From: Salinibacterium sp. ZJ450
GTDB lineage: Bacteria; Actinomycetota; Actinomycetes; Actinomycetales; Microbacteriaceae
Length of the DNA stretch: 64,000 nt
Direction of reading: 5' to 3'
Assembly: GCF_011751885.2 (NCBI RefSeq)
Contig: NZ_CP061771.1
Coordinates: 992,001 to 1,056,000 of the forward strand
Of this stretch, positions 16,498 through 26,180 are shown in pieces. Both the position numbers and the translations under genes were made by a program. A model generated the notes under the pieces. The model had not been told where the DNA came from and searched no databases. It worked only from the letters and a program-made list of their open reading frames with translations. Numbering within the stretch: the stretch's first letter is position 1; each line of letters opens with the position of its first letter.

Positions 16498-19400
16498 AGA
16501 TCAACCGCCTCGAACTCGCCGGCTTCGGCCCGTACAAGCGGGCGCAGAGCGTCGACTTCGACTCCTACGCCGACGACGGCATCTTCCTGATCACCGGCAA
16601 GACCGGGGCCGGCAAGTCGAGCATCCTCGATGCGATCTGTTTCGCCCTCTACAACTCGGTGCCGCGCTACGACGGCACCCAGACCCAGCTGCGCAGCCAC
16701 CACTGCGAGCCCGACGACCCCAGCTACGTCGAGCTCGACTTCACCGTCGGCGACCAGCGGTACCGGGTGCGGCGCACCCCCGAGTACGAACGCCCCAAGG
16801 CCCGCGGCACCGGCACCACCACGCAGAAGGCCGACGCCCAGCTCTCCTCCTGGCACGACGGCGACTGGCAGGGAATCGCGGCTCGGCCGGTCGACGTCGC
16901 GCAGGAGCTGAGCCGCATCGTTGCGCTCAGCAAGGACCAGTTCCTGCAGGTGATCCTGCTCGCGCAGAACCGCTTCCAGCAGTTCCTGCTCGCCAAGAAC
17001 GACGAACGCCAGGCCGTGCTGCGCACACTCTTCGGCACCGACCGATTCGAACGCTACGAGACCGCGATCGTCGATCGCGTCAAGGCGCTCGAAGCCAAGC
17101 TCGGCAGCGCGGTCGACGAGCTCGATCACGATCAGCAGCGGGCGCGGGACTTGCTCGGTACGACGGCTTCGGCCGAAGTAGTGGTGATCACATCGGGGCC
17201 GACCGACGATGCGGCCGTGGCAGCCACCGACGGATCCACCGCGCTCGCTCTCGACAGCACCGCGGCTCCCGACCTGACCTGGTTCGCCGCCGCGCTTGCC
17301 GCACTGACCGGCGTTCTCGAGCAGGCGACCGCCGACGCCGAGCGGGCACGCGAGCAAGCGGATGGCGCGGCATCCGCCCACCAGTCACTGCTGCTCACCC
17401 AGCAGCGGCAGACCCGCCGCGATGCCGCGCTCGAGAAGCTCGCAACGTTCGGCGCGCAAACCGGCGAGATCGACTCCAGCCGGGTCGCCCTACAGTCCGC
17501 GGTGCGGGCGGCCGCTGTCTGGCCGCATGTCACGGCACGCCGTGAGGCGGCGGTCGCACTCGAGGCGGTGCAGGCCGACGAGAGCACCGCGCGTGGCGTG
17601 TACGGCACGTTCGGCGATGAGGCGACGGATGCCGCGAGCCTGACCGCCGTCACCGACGAGCTCACACGCACCCTCGGCGCGCTAGACGAAGTGCTGCGCG
17701 ACGAGACCGGCTTGCCGGCGCTCGACGAATCGCTCGCGGAACTCCGCACGACGATTGACGGTCTCGACGAGTCGCTTACCGCCGCGGCGGCCCGCGCCAT
17801 AAACCTGCCGGTGCGCCTCACCGAGATCGGTGAAGCCCTGACGGCCGCCAAGGTTGAGGCCGGACGGCAGACAGATGCCGCAGCGACCGTCGACCGGCTG
17901 TCGAAAGCGCGGGCGGCCGCGGTCGAGGCTGGTGGACTCGAGCCGAAGGTCACCGCCGCGCAGACCCGCGAGCTCGAAAGCGCTCGGGCGCACACGGTCG
18001 CGTCCGGTCTGGTGGAGCAGCTGCTCACCGCCCGGCTGCGCGGTGCCGCGGGCGACCTCGCCGAGAAGCTGCAGGAGGGGGAGCCCTGCGCGGTGTGCGG
18101 GTCGACCGAGCACCCGAACCCGGCTCAGTCGAGCGAGGACTCGGTGTCCGACGTGGACATCGACGCCGCCCGTGACCAGCTCGACGAGGCACGCGCGGCG
18201 ATGGAAGCTGCACTCGCCGAGGCTCGCGAGCTTGCCAACCGGCTGACCGAAGCGCGCGCCCGGGCCGAGCAGCGCACCGTCGAGGCGATCGATGAACTGC
18301 TGGCCGCTGCCCACAAGGCGCTCGCAACCTCAACCGATGCTGCGGCCGAGGCGACCCGACTCGAGAATGAGCAGGTCGCCCTGCGCGGCGACCTCGTGAC
18401 GCTCGCCGCGGAACAGCAGGCGCTCCGCACCGAACGGGACCGTGTCGAGACGGAGCGGGTCGCCGCCCAGGCACGACGCTCGGAACTGGTCGAGCGTATC
18501 GAACGTCAGCGTGCCGACCACGAGTCCGTGGCCAGTCGCGTCGCCGCGCTGCACCGCCACCTCGAGGCCGCGCGTCAACTGGAACGCGCAATCGATGACC
18601 GCGTCGCCCGCACCACGGCACTCGACACGGCGATGACCGCGCTGCAGGTGCAGCTGGCCGAGCACGACTTCGCTGACGAACACGCCGTCGACTCCGCCCG
18701 TCTCGACTCCGCTGAGCGGGCCAGCCTCGAACAGCGGATCCGCGACCACGAGCAGGGCATCGCCACCGCGCGGGCAACTCTCGCCGAGCCCGACCTCGCG
18801 GATCTGCCCGACGAACCGGTGTCGACGGATGCCGCGGCCGAGCATCTCACAGCATGCCGGGCAGCGCACTCCACGGCGACCGAGGCTCAGGGAAGCGTCC
18901 GCGAGCGGCACGCCCAGCTCGAGCGACTCGTCACCGACGTGGAGCGGCGGCTCGCGTCATCCGCTGCCCTGCGTGATGAGTACGAGCAGGTGCGCTCGCT
19001 GGCCGACGCGGTGCAGGGCGGCAAGTCCAACACCAAGCGCATGCGGCTCGAGACCTATGTGCTTGCGGCGCAGCTCGAGGAGATCGTCGCGGCCGCGAAC
19101 GGGCGTCTGCGCACCATGACCTCCGGCCGATACGAACTGCAGCACGACGATTCGGTGCAGTACCGCAACACTCGATCGGGGCTGGGGCTGGCGATCCTGG
19201 ATCAGCACACCGGTCGAGCCCGCGCCACGCATTCGCTGTCGGGAGGGGAGACCTTTCTTGCATCGCTGGCATTGGCGCTGGGGCTCGCGGAGGTCGTCAC
19301 CAATCAGGCCGGCGGCATCACGCTGGACACCCTGTTCGTTGACGAGGGCTTCGGCTCGCTCGACGGCGAAACCCTCGAGATCGCGATGAGCACCCTGGAC

Positions 19401-19538
19401 TCGCTGCGCGCGGGCGGACGCACAATCGGTCTCATCAGTCATGTCGAGGCGATGAAGGAGCAGATCCCGGCGAAGCTGCGGATCAGCGTGACCGATGCCG
19501 GGTGGAGCGAGATCGACTGCCGCACTGGACAGCGATGA
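16494..19538 (+). CDS. sbcC: exonuclease SbcCD subunit C (SMC-like ATPase)
   Basis: A 1014-residue Rad50-type ATPase. The N-terminal Walker A is ITGKTGAGKSS near residue 40, and a Q-loop segment (KDQFLQVILLAQN) is near 150. Long coiled coils with Ala/Glu/Arg-rich repeats flank a CxxC zinc hook (CAVCGS) near 535. The C-terminal head carries the signature SLSGGETFLASLAL and Walker B TLFVDEGFGSLD. It powers the SbcD nuclease. The start overlaps sbcD by four bases and the stop overlaps the yccF start by four, so the three are one operon. Confidence 0.95.
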   Translation: MKINRLELAGFGPYKRAQSVDFDSYADDGIFLITGKTGAGKSSILDAICFALYNSVPRYDGTQTQLRSHHCEPDDPSYVELDFTVGDQRYRVRRTPEYERPKARGTGTTTQKADAQLSSWHDGDWQGIAARPVDVAQELSRIVALSKDQFLQVILLAQNRFQQFLLAKNDERQAVLRTLFGTDRFERYETAIVDRVKALEAKLGSAVDELDHDQQRARDLLGTTASAEVVVITSGPTDDAAVAATDGSTALALDSTAAPDLTWFAAALAALTGVLEQATADAERAREQADGAASAHQSLLLTQQRQTRRDAALEKLATFGAQTGEIDSSRVALQSAVRAAAVWPHVTARREAAVALEAVQADESTARGVYGTFGDEATDAASLTAVTDELTRTLGALDEVLRDETGLPALDESLAELRTTIDGLDESLTAAAARAINLPVRLTEIGEALTAAKVEAGRQTDAAATVDRLSKARAAAVEAGGLEPKVTAAQTRELESARAHTVASGLVEQLLTARLRGAAGDLAEKLQEGEPCAVCGSTEHPNPAQSSEDSVSDVDIDAARDQLDEARAAMEAALAEARELANRLTEARARAEQRTVEAIDELLAAAHKALATSTDAAAEATRLENEQVALRGDLVTLAAEQQALRTERDRVETERVAAQARRSELVERIERQRADHESVASRVAALHRHLEAARQLERAIDDRVARTTALDTAMTALQVQLAEHDFADEHAVDSARLDSAERASLEQRIRDHEQGIATARATLAEPDLADLPDEPVSTDAAAEHLTACRAAHSTATEAQGSVRERHAQLERLVTDVERRLASSAALRDEYEQVRSLADAVQGGKSNTKRMRLETYVLAAQLEEIVAAANGRLRTMTSGRYELQHDDSVQYRNTRSGLGLAILDQHTGRARATHSLSGGETFLASLALALGLAEVVTNQAGGITLDTLFVDEGFGSLDGETLEIAMSTLDSLRAGGRTIGLISHVEAMKEQIPAKLRISVTDAGWSEIDCRTGQR

Positions 19539-19906
19539 AGACGCTCCTCAACCTGATCTGGCTGATCCTGTCCGGGTTCTGGCTGTTCCTTGGCTACCTG
19601 CTCGCAGCGGTGATCATGTTCGTGCTGATCGTCACGATCCCGTGGGGCATCGCCGCCGCGCGCATCGGCGTCTACGCGCTCTGGCCGTTTGGCAAGACCG
19701 TGGTGGACAAACCCACCGCGGGTATTGGCTCGGTGCTCGGCAACGTGGTCTGGGTCATTCTCGCCGGGTGGTGGCTCGCAATCGGGCACATCCTGAGCGG
19801 CATCGCCCTGTGCATCACGATCATCGGCATCCCGTTCGGCATCGCGAACTTCAAAATGGTGCCCATCTCCCTGCTGCCGCTCGGCAAGGACATCGTCGAC
19901 CAGTAG
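19535..19906 (+). CDS. yccF: YccF domain membrane protein
   Basis: A 123-residue inner-membrane protein with two YccF repeats, each a hydrophobic hairpin around an IPWG or IPFG turn (TIPWGIAAARI near 40 and GIPFGIANFKM near 105). The function of YccF is unknown. The ATG overlaps the sbcC stop (ATGA) and is preferred to an upstream ATG inside sbcC. Translational coupling to sbcC is likely. A strong bidirectional hairpin follows directly. Confidence 0.9.
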   Translation: MKTLLNLIWLILSGFWLFLGYLLAAVIMFVLIVTIPWGIAAARIGVYALWPFGKTVVDKPTAGIGSVLGNVVWVILAGWWLAIGHILSGIALCITIIGIPFGIANFKMVPISLLPLGKDIVDQ

Positions 19907-19921
19907 CAGGCAGCTGCGAAG

Positions 19922-19950
19922 GGTGGGGGTGCCGTTGCGGCACCCCCACC
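19922..19950. terminator. bidirectional Rho-independent-type hairpin
   Basis: A 12-bp stem (GGTGGGGGTGCC with GGCACCCCCACC) and a 5-base loop lie between the convergent yccF and aminopeptidase genes. The flanks CGAAG and CTTCG can extend the stem with one bulge. Confidence 0.85.
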
Positions 19951-19975
19951 TTCGTTCTCAGAGTGTCAGCCGGAC

Positions 19976-21544
19976 TCAGTTCTCCAAACCGTGCGAGTGG
20001 CCGCCGCCGCTGCCGACGGTGCCCTGGGGACCGGCGGGCGCCGGGAGAGTGAGACCACCCGGGATCGTCTTGCCCTTGACACCGTTCACCGACTCCGTGG
20101 AGTACGAGTAGGTGAGCACGGAGAGCGCGATCGCATCGATGTTCACGTCGAGCGCCTCGACGCTCACGTTGTCGATCGTGTCGCACGCCTGGTGGTAGCA
20201 CTGGTCGTACGACTCACCCGCGACACCACCCCAGATCGCCTGCTGCTCCGCCGTCTTGATAACCTCGGCGCCCGTGAACAGACCACCGGCCGGGATGCCC
20301 GCGAGGATAAAGGCTTCGTAATCGCTACGACCGCTGAACTCGGCGTCGTCATAGGGCTGCCCCACGCTCGTGAAGTAGCTCTCGAAGAGGTCCTCGATCT
20401 GCACCGAGCCCTCGGGCACGACGACCGGCGCCGCGAAGCCCGACTGGTCACCGTCGTAGATCATGAAGATGTAGTTCGGCGACGCGACCATGTCGAAGTT
20501 GAGGTACAGCGCGATGCGGTCCTTCTCGGCCTGAGAGAGACCGTCGACGTAGGCCTGCGAGCCCAGCAGGCCTGCCTCCTCAGCACCCCACCACGCGAGG
20601 CGCACGGTGTTCTCGGGCTTCACCTTCGACATGCTCTGGGCGAGCTCGAGCAGCGAAGCGGAACCGCTGCCGTTGTCGTTGATGCCGGGGCCTGCCTGCA
20701 CCGAGTCGAGGTGCGCGCCGGCCATGACGACGTTGTCGGTGTTCTTGCCGGGAAGCTCCGCGATCACGTTCTTCTGCGGACGCTGCTCGGGCATGGGCAC
20801 GAAGACGTGGGCCGTCGATCCCGCCTGCGAGAGGGCCACGCCCTGCTCGTAGCTTGCTCCGACCACGGGGATGCCGACGATGTCCGACCCGCCGAGCGTG
20901 CCGACGATGAGATCCTGGCGGTCGGCAGTGGCGGTGTTGCCTTGGTTGAAGATGATCACTCCGGCGGCACCCGCTGCTTCGGCATTGAGGGCCTTGTCGC
21001 CGAACGGGCACGTTCCGCGCTGGATGAGAGCGATCGAACCGGCCGGGAATCCAGCGAAGTCGGCCGCTTCGCAGCCACTGGTCGACGTGTTGCCGAGGCC
21101 GAGCTGAATGTCGACTGCCGTGACGGCGGCCGTCACGTCACCCGGGCCGCTGCCGGTGAACGGCCCAGTCTCGTACTCCGCATTCACGGGGGTCAGCTGC
21201 GTCAGTGTCGACGGTCCGACGAACGTGAAGTCGAACTCGTCGATCGTCACGTTCCACCCGGCGGCTTCCAGGGTGTCGGTGACGTACTCGACGCTCGCCT
21301 CGTAGCCGGGCAGGCCGGCAGCCCTGGTGCCGCCGTTTTCGTCGGCGATCTGCTGGAACGCCTCGAGGTGCTCCATCGCACCGTCAGCGTCGACGCACTC
21401 GAGCAACTTGGAGATGGTGTTGTTGGTACGGTTGTCGCACTTCGCTGCGGGAGCAGCCGCTGCCGCCCCAGCCGGGATCAGGGCGATGGCGAAGGCCGCA
21501 GCCGTCGCTAACGCGATCCCACGGGATCTAATGACTTGTGACAT
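19976..21544 (-). CDS. secreted M28 family aminopeptidase with PA domain
   Basis: A 522-residue exported zinc metallopeptidase. A signal peptide with an Ala-rich core occupies residues 1-31 (cleavage probably in AAAAPAA). A protease-associated domain spans about 130-250. The M28 core follows, with zinc ligands H278 (AGAHLDSV), D290 (GINDNGSG), E322/E323 (GAEEAG), D351 (NFDMVAS) and a late His in CYHQACDT. It resembles Streptomyces aminopeptidase S-like enzymes that release N-terminal residues from peptides outside the cell. It is monocistronic, bounded by terminators on both sides, and suggests use of external protein. Confidence 0.9.
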   Translation of the reverse strand: MSQVIRSRGIALATAAAFAIALIPAGAAAAAPAAKCDNRTNNTISKLLECVDADGAMEHLEAFQQIADENGGTRAAGLPGYEASVEYVTDTLEAAGWNVTIDEFDFTFVGPSTLTQLTPVNAEYETGPFTGSGPGDVTAAVTAVDIQLGLGNTSTSGCEAADFAGFPAGSIALIQRGTCPFGDKALNAEAAGAAGVIIFNQGNTATADRQDLIVGTLGGSDIVGIPVVGASYEQGVALSQAGSTAHVFVPMPEQRPQKNVIAELPGKNTDNVVMAGAHLDSVQAGPGINDNGSGSASLLELAQSMSKVKPENTVRLAWWGAEEAGLLGSQAYVDGLSQAEKDRIALYLNFDMVASPNYIFMIYDGDQSGFAAPVVVPEGSVQIEDLFESYFTSVGQPYDDAEFSGRSDYEAFILAGIPAGGLFTGAEVIKTAEQQAIWGGVAGESYDQCYHQACDTIDNVSVEALDVNIDAIALSVLTYSYSTESVNGVKGKTIPGGLTLPAPAGPQGTVGSGGGHSHGLEN

Positions 21545-21712
21545 TTTCTTCCCTTCGAATACGGCTGCCTTATTGGCCCCCGTTTGGGGCTGAGCCTAGG
21601 GGTAACCCGGTCGGGAGCAACAGACTGTTATTGAGCCGGATTCGTGGTATGTGCAATTCCGGCTGGTTCCCATGACGCTCGCTAGACTCGCGCTCGCACC
21701 CGCTGCCTAACA

Positions 21713-21744
21713 AAGGAACGGCCGCCTCCCGGCGGCCGTTCCTT
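21713..21744. terminator. strong hairpin
   Basis: A perfect 14-bp inverted repeat, AAGGAACGGCCGCC and GGCGGCCGTTCCTT, has a 4-base loop. It precedes the DHFR-like pseudogene and lies upstream of the aminopeptidase; it probably marks the end of a transcript whose gene has decayed or been lost. Confidence 0.7.
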
Positions 21745-21767
21745 CATCACCGAGCCGATTTGACGAG

Positions 21768-22045
21768 ACCGACAACCCGCCGTTCCACACGCCGGTATTC
21801 GTGCTCACCCACCACCAGCGCCCGCCGATCGAGATGGGCGGCACGACGTTCCACTTCATTGACGCTCCGCCTACCAAGGCGCTCGAGACCGCCCGCCAGG
21901 CTGCCGGCGGCCAGGACGTCCGCCTCGGCGGGGGAGCGACCGTGATCCGCGACTTCCTTGCCGCGGGGCTCGTCGATCACATGTAGAAGGACTACGAGGT
22001 CGAGGCCACCTCGGCGCCCAGCGGAGTCACGCATGAACCGCATCA
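21768..22045 (+). pseudogene. truncated dihydrofolate reductase-like (RibD C-terminal) gene
   Basis: The plus strand encodes NPPFHTPVFVLTHH, TFHFIDAPP and GGQDVRLGGG, near-identical to the central part of the intact gene at 40408-41058. The first half (about 105 residues) is missing and there is no start codon. After LVDHM a TAG interrupts the frame. The next 25 or so residues of the intact protein are deleted, and the sequence resumes with DYEVEATSAPSGVTH before losing frame. The fragment runs into the end of glpK. It is a decayed paralogue, not a functional reductase. Confidence 0.85.
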
Positions 22046-22063
22046 CCGTGACGCACAGCCGCT

Positions 22064-23590
22064 CTAGTGAGCCGCTGCTACTGCCAGCCCGCGAACAGGC
22101 CGCGCCCAACCGAATGACCGGCCGACGGCATCCGTCCAGCGCAGATGTACGTCGGAACGTTCGTCGGCGTCCATCGTGGGTGTCCACCGGCGGTCCTCCC
22201 GCCAGAGTGCACGGAGCGACGCGAGGTCCGGCCACAGGCCAATGCTCAGCCCGGCTGCGAACGCGGCCCCGAGCGCGGTCGTCTCGACGCACGTCGGCCG
22301 CACCACGGCGCACCCCAAGAGATCTGCCTGGATGTCCATGAGCAGGTTGTTCGCGCTCATTCCGCCGTCGACGCGGAGCTCCCGCAGTTCCCTGCCGGAG
22401 TCCTCGACCATTGCCATGGCCACGTCGACGGTCTGCATGGCGACCGCTTCGAGGCAGGCTCGGGCGATGTGCGCCTTGGTCGTGTAACGCGTGATGCCGA
22501 TGATCGTGCCACGCGCGTCCGCCCGCCAGTGCGGCGCGAGGAGGCCCTGGAACGCGGGAACGACCACGACGTCGGCGCTGTCGGGCACCGTGGCGGCGAG
22601 AGCCTCGATGTCGGCGGCATTCTCGATGATCCCGAGACCGTCGCGCAGCCACTGCACGAGCGAACCGCTCACCGCGATCGATCCCTCGAGGGCATAGACG
22701 GGCGCCTCACCGTCGAGCTGGTACGCGACCGTGCTCACCAGACCGTGCTGCGACTGGCGCAGCTCGGTGCCGGTGTTGAGCAGCAGAAAGTTTCCTGTGC
22801 CGTAAGTGTTCTTCGACTCGCCCGGCTCGAACGCCGTCTGCCCAAAGGCCGCAGCCTGCTGGTCACCCAGCACTCCAGTGATGGGAACGCCGTCGAGGGC
22901 CGGAATCGTGGTGACCTCACCGAAGCGGCTCGATGACGGCAGGATGCGGGGCAGCGTCGCGAGGGGGATGTCGAAGACTTCGCACAGCTCGGCGGACCAT
23001 GTGAGCGTTCGGAGGTCCATCAGCAGGGTGCGGGAGGCGTTCGTGACGTCCGTCACGTGCTCGGTCCCGCCGGTGAGTCGGTCGATCAGCCACGAGTCGA
23101 TGGTTCCGATTCGGAGCTCGCCGCGCTCGGCTCGCTCCTGCAGGGTGGGGTCCGTGTCGAAGAGCCACCGCACCTTGGTGGCGGAGAAGTATGAGGCGAG
23201 CGGCAGGCCGGTGATGTCGCGGAACCGATCGTGACCGCCGTCGGCCGCGAGCCGCTCCACGAGATCTGCCGAACGGGTGTCCTGCCAGACGATCGCGTTG
23301 GCAACGGGGCGCCCGGTCGCGGCATCCCAGACCACGGTGGTCTCACGTTGGTTCGTGACGCCGACGGCCCGAATACGGTGCCCCGGGGCCGCGGCGATGG
23401 CATCCCGGATGACCGCCTGCACGTTCGACCAGATCTCGTCGGTGTCGTGTTCGACCCATCCCGGCTGGGGGAAGATCTGGCGATGCTCCAGCTGTGCCGA
23501 GGCCACGACCTCGCCAGCCTCGTCGACAACGAGGGTGCGGCTGCTGGTGGTGCCTTGGTCGATGGCGAGGACCGCGTCGCGCTGCGTCAT
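22064..23590 (-). CDS. glpK: glycerol kinase
   Basis: A 508-residue FGGY-family kinase that phosphorylates glycerol to glycerol-3-phosphate. The N-terminal phosphate loop is AIDQGTTSSRT (9-19). The FGGY-C domain contains GVLGDQQAAAFGQTAF, and the ATP-site segment ALEGSIAVSGSLVQWLRD is typical of GlpK. The length is normal. Its ATG overlaps the glpD stop, so it is the second gene of a glpD-glpK operon. No glpF facilitator is adjacent. The C-terminus ends at a decayed DHFR-like pseudogene. Confidence 0.95.
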   Translation of the reverse strand: MTQRDAVLAIDQGTTSSRTLVVDEAGEVVASAQLEHRQIFPQPGWVEHDTDEIWSNVQAVIRDAIAAAPGHRIRAVGVTNQRETTVVWDAATGRPVANAIVWQDTRSADLVERLAADGGHDRFRDITGLPLASYFSATKVRWLFDTDPTLQERAERGELRIGTIDSWLIDRLTGGTEHVTDVTNASRTLLMDLRTLTWSAELCEVFDIPLATLPRILPSSSRFGEVTTIPALDGVPITGVLGDQQAAAFGQTAFEPGESKNTYGTGNFLLLNTGTELRQSQHGLVSTVAYQLDGEAPVYALEGSIAVSGSLVQWLRDGLGIIENAADIEALAATVPDSADVVVVPAFQGLLAPHWRADARGTIIGITRYTTKAHIARACLEAVAMQTVDVAMAMVEDSGRELRELRVDGGMSANNLLMDIQADLLGCAVVRPTCVETTALGAAFAAGLSIGLWPDLASLRALWREDRRWTPTMDADERSDVHLRWTDAVGRSFGWARPVRGLAVAAAH

Positions 23591-25272
23591 GCCGTCTGCA
23601 CCAGGCGGAGGCCGTGCCGGTCGTGGAGCTGGTTACGCGCGGCGTCGAGTTCGCGCGCGGCATCGTCGGTGGACCAGGCGAGTTCGTCCGAGAGGATGCC
23701 GGTGACTTCGATGAGGAGCTCGTCCGAGACCCGTCCCGACATCGCCAGGTTTGTCCGCCGCTGAATCAGGTCGCACACGGTGGCAACCTGCTCCGAGCGC
23801 ACCAGCCAGACGAGTTCCTCGACCGAGTAGTCCGGGGCCGCGCCCAATGGCCGCTCCTCTGGCGTAAAACGGATGAAGTCGGCGCTGCGGGTACCGTACC
23901 GACGCAGCAGCTGCAGTGCACGGTCAACGCTGAGGGCGCCCCGTTTGCGAATGGCCCATTGCTCCTGATCGGTGGTGTCGACCGGGAAGCCGGCTCCGCC
24001 GCCGATCGGCAGGGTTCGGGTGTCGACCCGACGCGTGACGCCGAGCATGTCGGTGATCCGCTGGCTGAGACTCTGGCCCAGGGCTCGGAACGTAGTGAGC
24101 TTGCCGCCCACAAGGCTCAGGACGTCCGTGCCGCCAACCTTCGACGAGACGACACGGTAGTCCCGCGACACGAAGCCAGGGGCGAGGTCGCCGTGGCGGG
24201 GGAGCGGGCGGATGCCGCTGAACCGGTACACGATCTGGCTGCGGTCGAGCGAGATTCGGGGGAACACTAGGCGCACCAGTTCAAAGAAGTAGTCAACCTC
24301 CGCCTCGGTGCAGACCGCGGGCTCACTCGGGTCGGCCTCGAGGTCGGTCGTGCCGACCATCACGTTGCCGTTCATCGGGTAGATGAGCACGATGCGGCCG
24401 TCTGTGTTCTCGAAGAAGATCTCGTTGCCCCCGGTCGCCGCCGCCAGCTCCGGATTGTCGAGCATGATGTGGCTGCCCTTGGTGCCGCCCATCAGAGTCG
24501 TCCGCTCGCCGAGCGCCGCGTTGGTGAGGTCAGTCCAGGGCCCGGACGCGTTGAGCACAACGCGGGCGGCGAAGTCGAACGTGTCGCCTGTGCGCTCGTC
24601 CCGCAGCAGCACCTTGCCGCCGGCGAACCCGGAGGCACGAACGTGATTGCTCGCGCGCGCACCCGCCGCGATCGCGTCATGCAGCAGGTCGATCGACATC
24701 CGCTCCGGCTCGTGCACTGACGCGTCGAAGTAGCTCGCGGAGTACCGCATCTTGGCGGGGAAGTCGGGGAACGCGGCGCGCGTCGCCTTCGGACCGCGCA
24801 AGCGGTGCCTCGGGAGTGTGCCGCCGTCGCGCGAGAAGATGTCGTACATCATCAGGCCGACCTTGATCAGTGCCGCTCCGCGCGGCGCCGGCTTGCCCTG
24901 CCTGTGGGTGAGCATGCGCAGCGGCGCGGCGATGATGCCGGAGAACAGCGTCGAGATCGGGATCACGGTGCGGAGCGGCTTCACCACGTGAGGAGCGATC
25001 TTCACGAGCCGATTGCGTTCCTGCACGGATTCCCGCACCAGCCGAAACTCGCCGTTCTCGAGATAACGGATGCCGCCGTGGATCATATGGCTGGATGCCC
25101 CGGATGCGCCCGAGCAGTAGTCAACGGCTTCGACCAGGGCGACGTCGACGCCCTGGAGTGCGAGGTCGCGGAGCGTGGCGAGCCCGTTGACACCGCCGCC
25201 GATGATCAGGACATCTGCCTGCGGTCGTTCCCGCAGGGCATGGACGCTAGAGCGGTCGGGGTGCACGGGCAC
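23587..25272 (-). CDS. glpD: glycerol-3-phosphate dehydrogenase, FAD-dependent
   Basis: A 561-residue membrane-associated flavoprotein that oxidises glycerol-3-phosphate to dihydroxyacetone phosphate and passes electrons to quinone. The FAD-binding motif is LIIGGGVNGLATLRDLA near residue 20, followed by the conserved SGASSHMIHGGIRYLE near 60, and a C-terminal DAO_C domain. The first gene of the glpD-glpK pair. The 100 bases upstream hold the promoter, but I saw no clear operator. The neighbouring SDR gene, on the same strand, ends 108 bases upstream of its start. Confidence 0.95.
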   Translation of the reverse strand: MPVHPDRSSVHALRERPQADVLIIGGGVNGLATLRDLALQGVDVALVEAVDYCSGASGASSHMIHGGIRYLENGEFRLVRESVQERNRLVKIAPHVVKPLRTVIPISTLFSGIIAAPLRMLTHRQGKPAPRGAALIKVGLMMYDIFSRDGGTLPRHRLRGPKATRAAFPDFPAKMRYSASYFDASVHEPERMSIDLLHDAIAAGARASNHVRASGFAGGKVLLRDERTGDTFDFAARVVLNASGPWTDLTNAALGERTTLMGGTKGSHIMLDNPELAAATGGNEIFFENTDGRIVLIYPMNGNVMVGTTDLEADPSEPAVCTEAEVDYFFELVRLVFPRISLDRSQIVYRFSGIRPLPRHGDLAPGFVSRDYRVVSSKVGGTDVLSLVGGKLTTFRALGQSLSQRITDMLGVTRRVDTRTLPIGGGAGFPVDTTDQEQWAIRKRGALSVDRALQLLRRYGTRSADFIRFTPEERPLGAAPDYSVEELVWLVRSEQVATVCDLIQRRTNLAMSGRVSDELLIEVTGILSDELAWSTDDAARELDAARNQLHDRHGLRLVQTA

Positions 25273-25380
25273 GATGGTCTCCTGGTGAGGTTCGAGGAAT
25301 GTCGGTTGAGACGATTGTCAGAAGGGCGTCACGCGCGGGGCAATCGGGGCGCACATATGTCCAGCGTTCGTCTCATGACC

Positions 25381-26154
25381 TCAGCGCGCTCCGCCGTTGA
25401 TGTACAGGGTCTGACCCGACACATATGACGCGTCGTCGCTGGCGAAGAAGGCGATGGTCGCCGCGATCTCCTCGGGCTGGCCGACGCGGCCAAGCGGCGT
25501 CCGCTCGGCGACGGCGGTCTGGTAGTCGGCGGCGCTCATGCCGACCCTGGCCGCCGTCGCGTCGGTCATCGGCGTGGCGATGAACCCGGGCGCCACCGCG
25601 TTCACGGTGATGCCGAATGGCCCGAGCTCGATCGCGGCTGTCGCGGTGAGGCCTTGGATGCCGGCCTTCGCCGCGGCGTAGTTCGCCTGGCCGCGATTGC
25701 CGAGCGCGGAGCGACTGCTGAGGTTGACGATCCGACCCGAACGCTGCGGGACCATTACGGCCTGCGCGGCCTTGATCCCATTGAAGGTCGCCGTGAGGTT
25801 CGTGGCGATCACGAGGTCCCAATCGGCTGAATCGAGCTTGTGCAGAAGGTTGTCGCGAGTCATACCCGCGTTGTTCACGAAGATGTCGACGGCTGCCCGG
25901 TCGGCTAGCACCTGCGCGACCACTGCCTCGAGGTCTTCCAGACGCGTGACGTCGGCGCGCAGACCGGTAGCGGATCCTCCTGCGGCGATGACCTCAGCAT
26001 CGGCGGAGATCGCCTGGGCGCTCGCCACGGCGCCGTCCGGATCGATGTCGACGACGGCGACGTGGGCGCCCTCCCTCGCCAACCGGAGAGCGGTAGCCGC
26101 ACCGATACCGCGAGCGGCTCCGGTGATGACAGCGGTCTTGTCAGTGAAACGCAT
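25381..26154 (-). CDS. SDR family oxidoreductase (FabG/PhaB-like)
   Basis: A 257-residue short-chain dehydrogenase. The cofactor glycine motif is TGAARGIG (11-18), NNAG is at 94-97, and the catalytic set is Ser in NLSSRS (146-147) with Y159 and K163 (YAAAK). An acidic residue after the second strand (VDID) favours NAD over NADP. The ATG at 26154 is chosen for its GGAAGGAAC site; the longer frame adds ten residues. It follows the acyl-CoA dehydrogenase by 26 bases in one transcript, so a 3-hydroxyacyl-CoA dehydrogenase role is likely; the exact substrate is inferred. Confidence 0.85.
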   Translation of the reverse strand: MRFTDKTAVITGAARGIGAATALRLAREGAHVAVVDIDPDGAVASAQAISADAEVIAAGGSATGLRADVTRLEDLEAVVAQVLADRAAVDIFVNNAGMTRDNLLHKLDSADWDLVIATNLTATFNGIKAAQAVMVPQRSGRIVNLSSRSALGNRGQANYAAAKAGIQGLTATAAIELGPFGITVNAVAPGFIATPMTDATAARVGMSAADYQTAVAERTPLGRVGQPEEIAATIAFFASDDASYVSGQTLYINGGAR

Positions 26155-26180
26155 AAATGTTCCTTCCCGTCGATCCCGGC

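Noticed and set aside
19991-21511. 506-codon plus-strand frame opposite the M28 aminopeptidase
   Set aside because: It is the complement of a clear exported peptidase with signal peptide and zinc ligands; the antisense product is Arg/Val-rich and has no domain. High GC leaves antisense frames open.
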